7,224 nucleotides of DNA from a bacterium (GTDB lineage: Bacteria > Sumerlaeota > Sumerlaeia > MVZB01), in assembly GCA_023480605.1 (NCBI GenBank), contig JAMCWS010000017.1:344-7567 (forward strand). The letters are read 5' to 3'. The position numbers were made by a program, and so were the translations under genes. Shown one piece after another: positions 5,859 through 7,224 of the stretch. The number at the start of each line of letters is the position of its first letter. The first letter of the stretch is position 1. The notes below the pieces were generated by a model. The model did not search any database. It was given only the letters and a program-made list of their open reading frames with translations, and was not told the DNA's origin.

Positions 5859-6416
5859 ATGCTGGAAAAACTCTACAAAGAAAACGAAGACAAAATGAAC
5901 AAGGCGATCGAGGTGGTCGAGCACGGTCTGGGCTCGTTGCGTACCGGCCGGGCCTCGGCTCACCTGCTCGATGGCGTCGTGGTGCCCGTTTACGGGAGCG
6001 ATAACCCGATTCCGAACATCGCCACCGTCACGACGCCCGACGGCTCGACGATCATGATCGTTCCGTGGGACAAGAACGTGCTGGGCGCCATCGAGAAGGC
6101 CATCCTGCAGGCCAACATCGGCCTGACGCCCAACAATGACGGCAAGGCCATCCGCCTGAACGTGCCGCCGCTGACCGAGGAGACGCGCAAGGAGATGGTC
6201 AAGCGGGCTCACACCATCGCCGAGGAAGGCCGCATCGCCATCCGCAACGTCCGCCGGCACATGAACGACGAGATCAAGCGGGGCGAGAAAAACCACGAGA
6301 TCTCCGAAGACGACGCCAAGAAGGCCCAGGCCAAAGTCCAGACCGTCACCGACAACCACATTAAGACGATCGACAAGCACCTGGCGAACAAGGAAAAGGA
6401 AATCATGACGGTTTGA
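5859..6416 (+). CDS. frr: Ribosome recycling factor (RRF)
   Basis: RRF acts with EF-G after termination to split the 70S ribosome into subunits, freeing mRNA and deacylated tRNA. The product is 185 residues, exactly the E. coli length. Domain I is built from the N-terminal helix (MNKAIEVVEHGLGSLRTGRAS, about 13-33) and the long C-terminal helices. RTGRAS (28-33), ATVTTPDGSTIMIVPWDK (55-72) and IGLTPNNDGKAIRLNVPPLTEETRKE (87-112) are diagnostic. RNVRR (129-133) includes R129 and R132, the latter a conserved arginine essential in E. coli RRF. The start ATG has a good Shine-Dalgarno. It follows pyrH after a 247-base gap that is long for this cluster because of the repeat arrays. The stop region (6403-6416) is part of the inverted copy seen at the window end. 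Confidence 0.98.
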   Translation: MLEKLYKENEDKMNKAIEVVEHGLGSLRTGRASAHLLDGVVVPVYGSDNPIPNIATVTTPDGSTIMIVPWDKNVLGAIEKAILQANIGLTPNNDGKAIRLNVPPLTEETRKEMVKRAHTIAEEGRIAIRNVRRHMNDEIKRGEKNHEISEDDAKKAQAKVQTVTDNHIKTIDKHLANKEKEIMTV

Positions 6417-6426
6417 AATCCCGGCG
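6403..6426 (+). repeat. Left copy of a 24-bp inverted repeat (frr 3' end and spacer)
   Basis: This segment covers the last frr codons, its TGA stop and ten bases of spacer. It is the exact reverse complement of 7201-7224, the last bases of the window. This copy fits its surroundings because the frr frame ends normally through it, so it is taken as native. Confidence 0.95.
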
Positions 6427-6486
6427 AGCGGCGGGCGGGCGGCCATGGCCCCGGCCGCGGCGCGCCCCGGGAAGGCGAGCAACACG

Positions 6487-7224
6487 ATGTTGACCATCCA
6501 GCCCAATTACGAAGCATTCGCCGAACGTTGCCGGCAGGGAAACCTGATCCCGGTCTGGGCCGAGTTGCTGGCCGACATGGAGACGCCCGTCTCGGCCTTC
6601 CGCAAGCTGGCCGACGGCGACCATGCCTTCCTGCTCGAAAGCGTCGAGCACGGCGAGAGGCTGGGCCGCTATTCATTCATCGGCTGCCACCCGGGCATCC
6701 TTATCCGCAGCCGCAACGACGAAGTCAACGTGGTCCACGGGGGCGACGAAAAAGTCTTCGATAACTGCCCCAATCCGCTGGCCTTCCTGCGCGATTTCAT
6801 GCAGCGTTACCGGCCGGCTCCCGACCCGAACCTGCCGCCCTTCATCGGCGGCGCCGTCGGCTACATGGCTTATGATCTCGTGCGGCGATTCGAACGCCTG
6901 CCCGACGCCAACCCTGACGACCTGCGCCTGCCCGACTGCTACTTCATGATCGCCGACACGCTGGCCATCTTCGACCACGTGCGCCACCGGATGATCCTGC
7001 TGAGCAACGCCCACGTGACCGACGGGCCGCGCGCGGCCTACGACGGCGCCGTGCACAAGATCGAGCGCATGGCCGAACGCCTGCGGGGAAATCCCCTTAC
7101 GCCGTTCGACGCCCCGTTGGCCGAAACCGCCCCCGTCCTCGAGCCGCCACACGGCGAGCTCACGTCCAACCTGACGCGCGAGGAGTTCGAGGAGGGCGTC
7201 CGCCGGGATTTCAAACCGTCATGA
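6487..7224 (+). CDS. trpE: Anthranilate synthase component I, N-terminal part only
   Basis: TrpE converts chorismate to anthranilate, using ammonia supplied by the TrpG glutaminase, in the first committed step of tryptophan synthesis. The visible part matches the N-terminal domain: FLLESVEHGERLGRYSFIG (48-66, around the tryptophan feedback site), PPFIGGAVGYMAYDLVRRFE (117-136), and SNLTREEFEEGVRR (227-240), which opens the chorismate-binding domain. TrpE is normally about 490-520 residues, and this sequence normally continues with AKEYI..GD. Here it runs into DFKPS and a stop, which are encoded by the reverse complement of the frr end, so the stop is very likely artificial. PabB and other chorismate-binding enzymes are related, but the LLESVE and GRYSFIG pattern favours TrpE. 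The start ATG 6487 fits the family; GGGAAGG (6469-6475) lies 11 bases upstream. An in-frame ATG at 6445 would add 14 low-complexity residues. Confidence 0.9.
   Translation: MLTIQPNYEAFAERCRQGNLIPVWAELLADMETPVSAFRKLADGDHAFLLESVEHGERLGRYSFIGCHPGILIRSRNDEVNVVHGGDEKVFDNCPNPLAFLRDFMQRYRPAPDPNLPPFIGGAVGYMAYDLVRRFERLPDANPDDLRLPDCYFMIADTLAIFDHVRHRMILLSNAHVTDGPRAAYDGAVHKIERMAERLRGNPLTPFDAPLAETAPVLEPPHGELTSNLTREEFEEGVRRDFKPS
7201..7224 (-). repeat. Right copy of the 24-bp inverted repeat at the window end (probable fold-back junction)
   Basis: The terminal 24 bases are a perfect reverse complement of 6403-6426. Upstream of 7201 the two flanks no longer match. The native trpE reading is lost inside this segment, probably after CGCCGG (7201-7206), which may be shared microhomology. 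The sequence stops exactly at the end of the repeat, as expected for a chimeric read end or an assembly-graph fold-back. Confidence 0.9.

Noticed and set aside
6417..6486. Possible trp attenuator or leader peptide ahead of trpE
   Set aside because: The spacer is only 70 bases, shows no run of Trp codons after a start codon, and has no terminator hairpin with a T-tract.
7222..7224. TGA taken as a natural trpE stop giving a short TrpE-like regulatory protein
   Set aside because: The final codons come from the inverted copy of the frr end, and the protein breaks off inside a conserved TrpE block.

Overview
The window carries core genes of a GC-rich, diderm (Gram-negative-type) bacterium. The evidence for an outer membrane is a BamA/Omp85 gene with a signal peptide, five POTRA repeats and a beta-barrel. 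All coding regions show strong G/C preference at third codon positions. I cannot assign a phylum. The gene order does not match the usual proteobacterial one, and the hexanucleotide repeat between pyrH and frr resembles repeats I associate with uncultivated diderm lineages, but that is a recollection and not evidence.

Layout. Positions 1-2382 (minus strand) hold bamA. Its last residues lie beyond the left edge, and a perfect 16-bp tandem duplication at 575-606 breaks its frame. A 470-bp divergent intergenic region (2383-2852) holds the upstream regions of bamA and of the plus-strand cluster. The plus strand then reads rpsB (ribosomal protein S2), tsf (EF-Ts), pyrH (UMP kinase), frr (ribosome recycling factor) and the N-terminal half of trpE (anthranilate synthase component I). 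The trpE frame ends artificially at the right edge.

How the genes work together. rpsB, tsf and frr serve translation (30S subunit, EF-Tu recycling, post-termination recycling), and pyrH makes UDP for RNA and cell-envelope precursors. rpsB-tsf-pyrH-frr is a widely conserved order. In many proteobacteria it continues through uppS, cdsA, dxr and rseP to bamA. Here bamA lies upstream and divergent, and trpE, the first step of tryptophan synthesis, follows frr.

What deserves a second look. (1) The 16-bp duplication frameshifts an otherwise intact bamA. (2) The last 24 bases are an exact reverse complement of the frr stop region (6403-6426); they replace the expected TrpE sequence and look like a fold-back or assembly junction. 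(3) The pyrH-frr spacer holds a degenerate G-rich heptamer array followed by a hexamer array that folds into a long hairpin. (4) The rpsB leader and the rpsB-tsf spacer are rich in potential RNA hairpins. I saw no tRNA, rRNA, CRISPR, insertion sequence or convincing Rho-independent terminator, and no previously undescribed multi-gene system.
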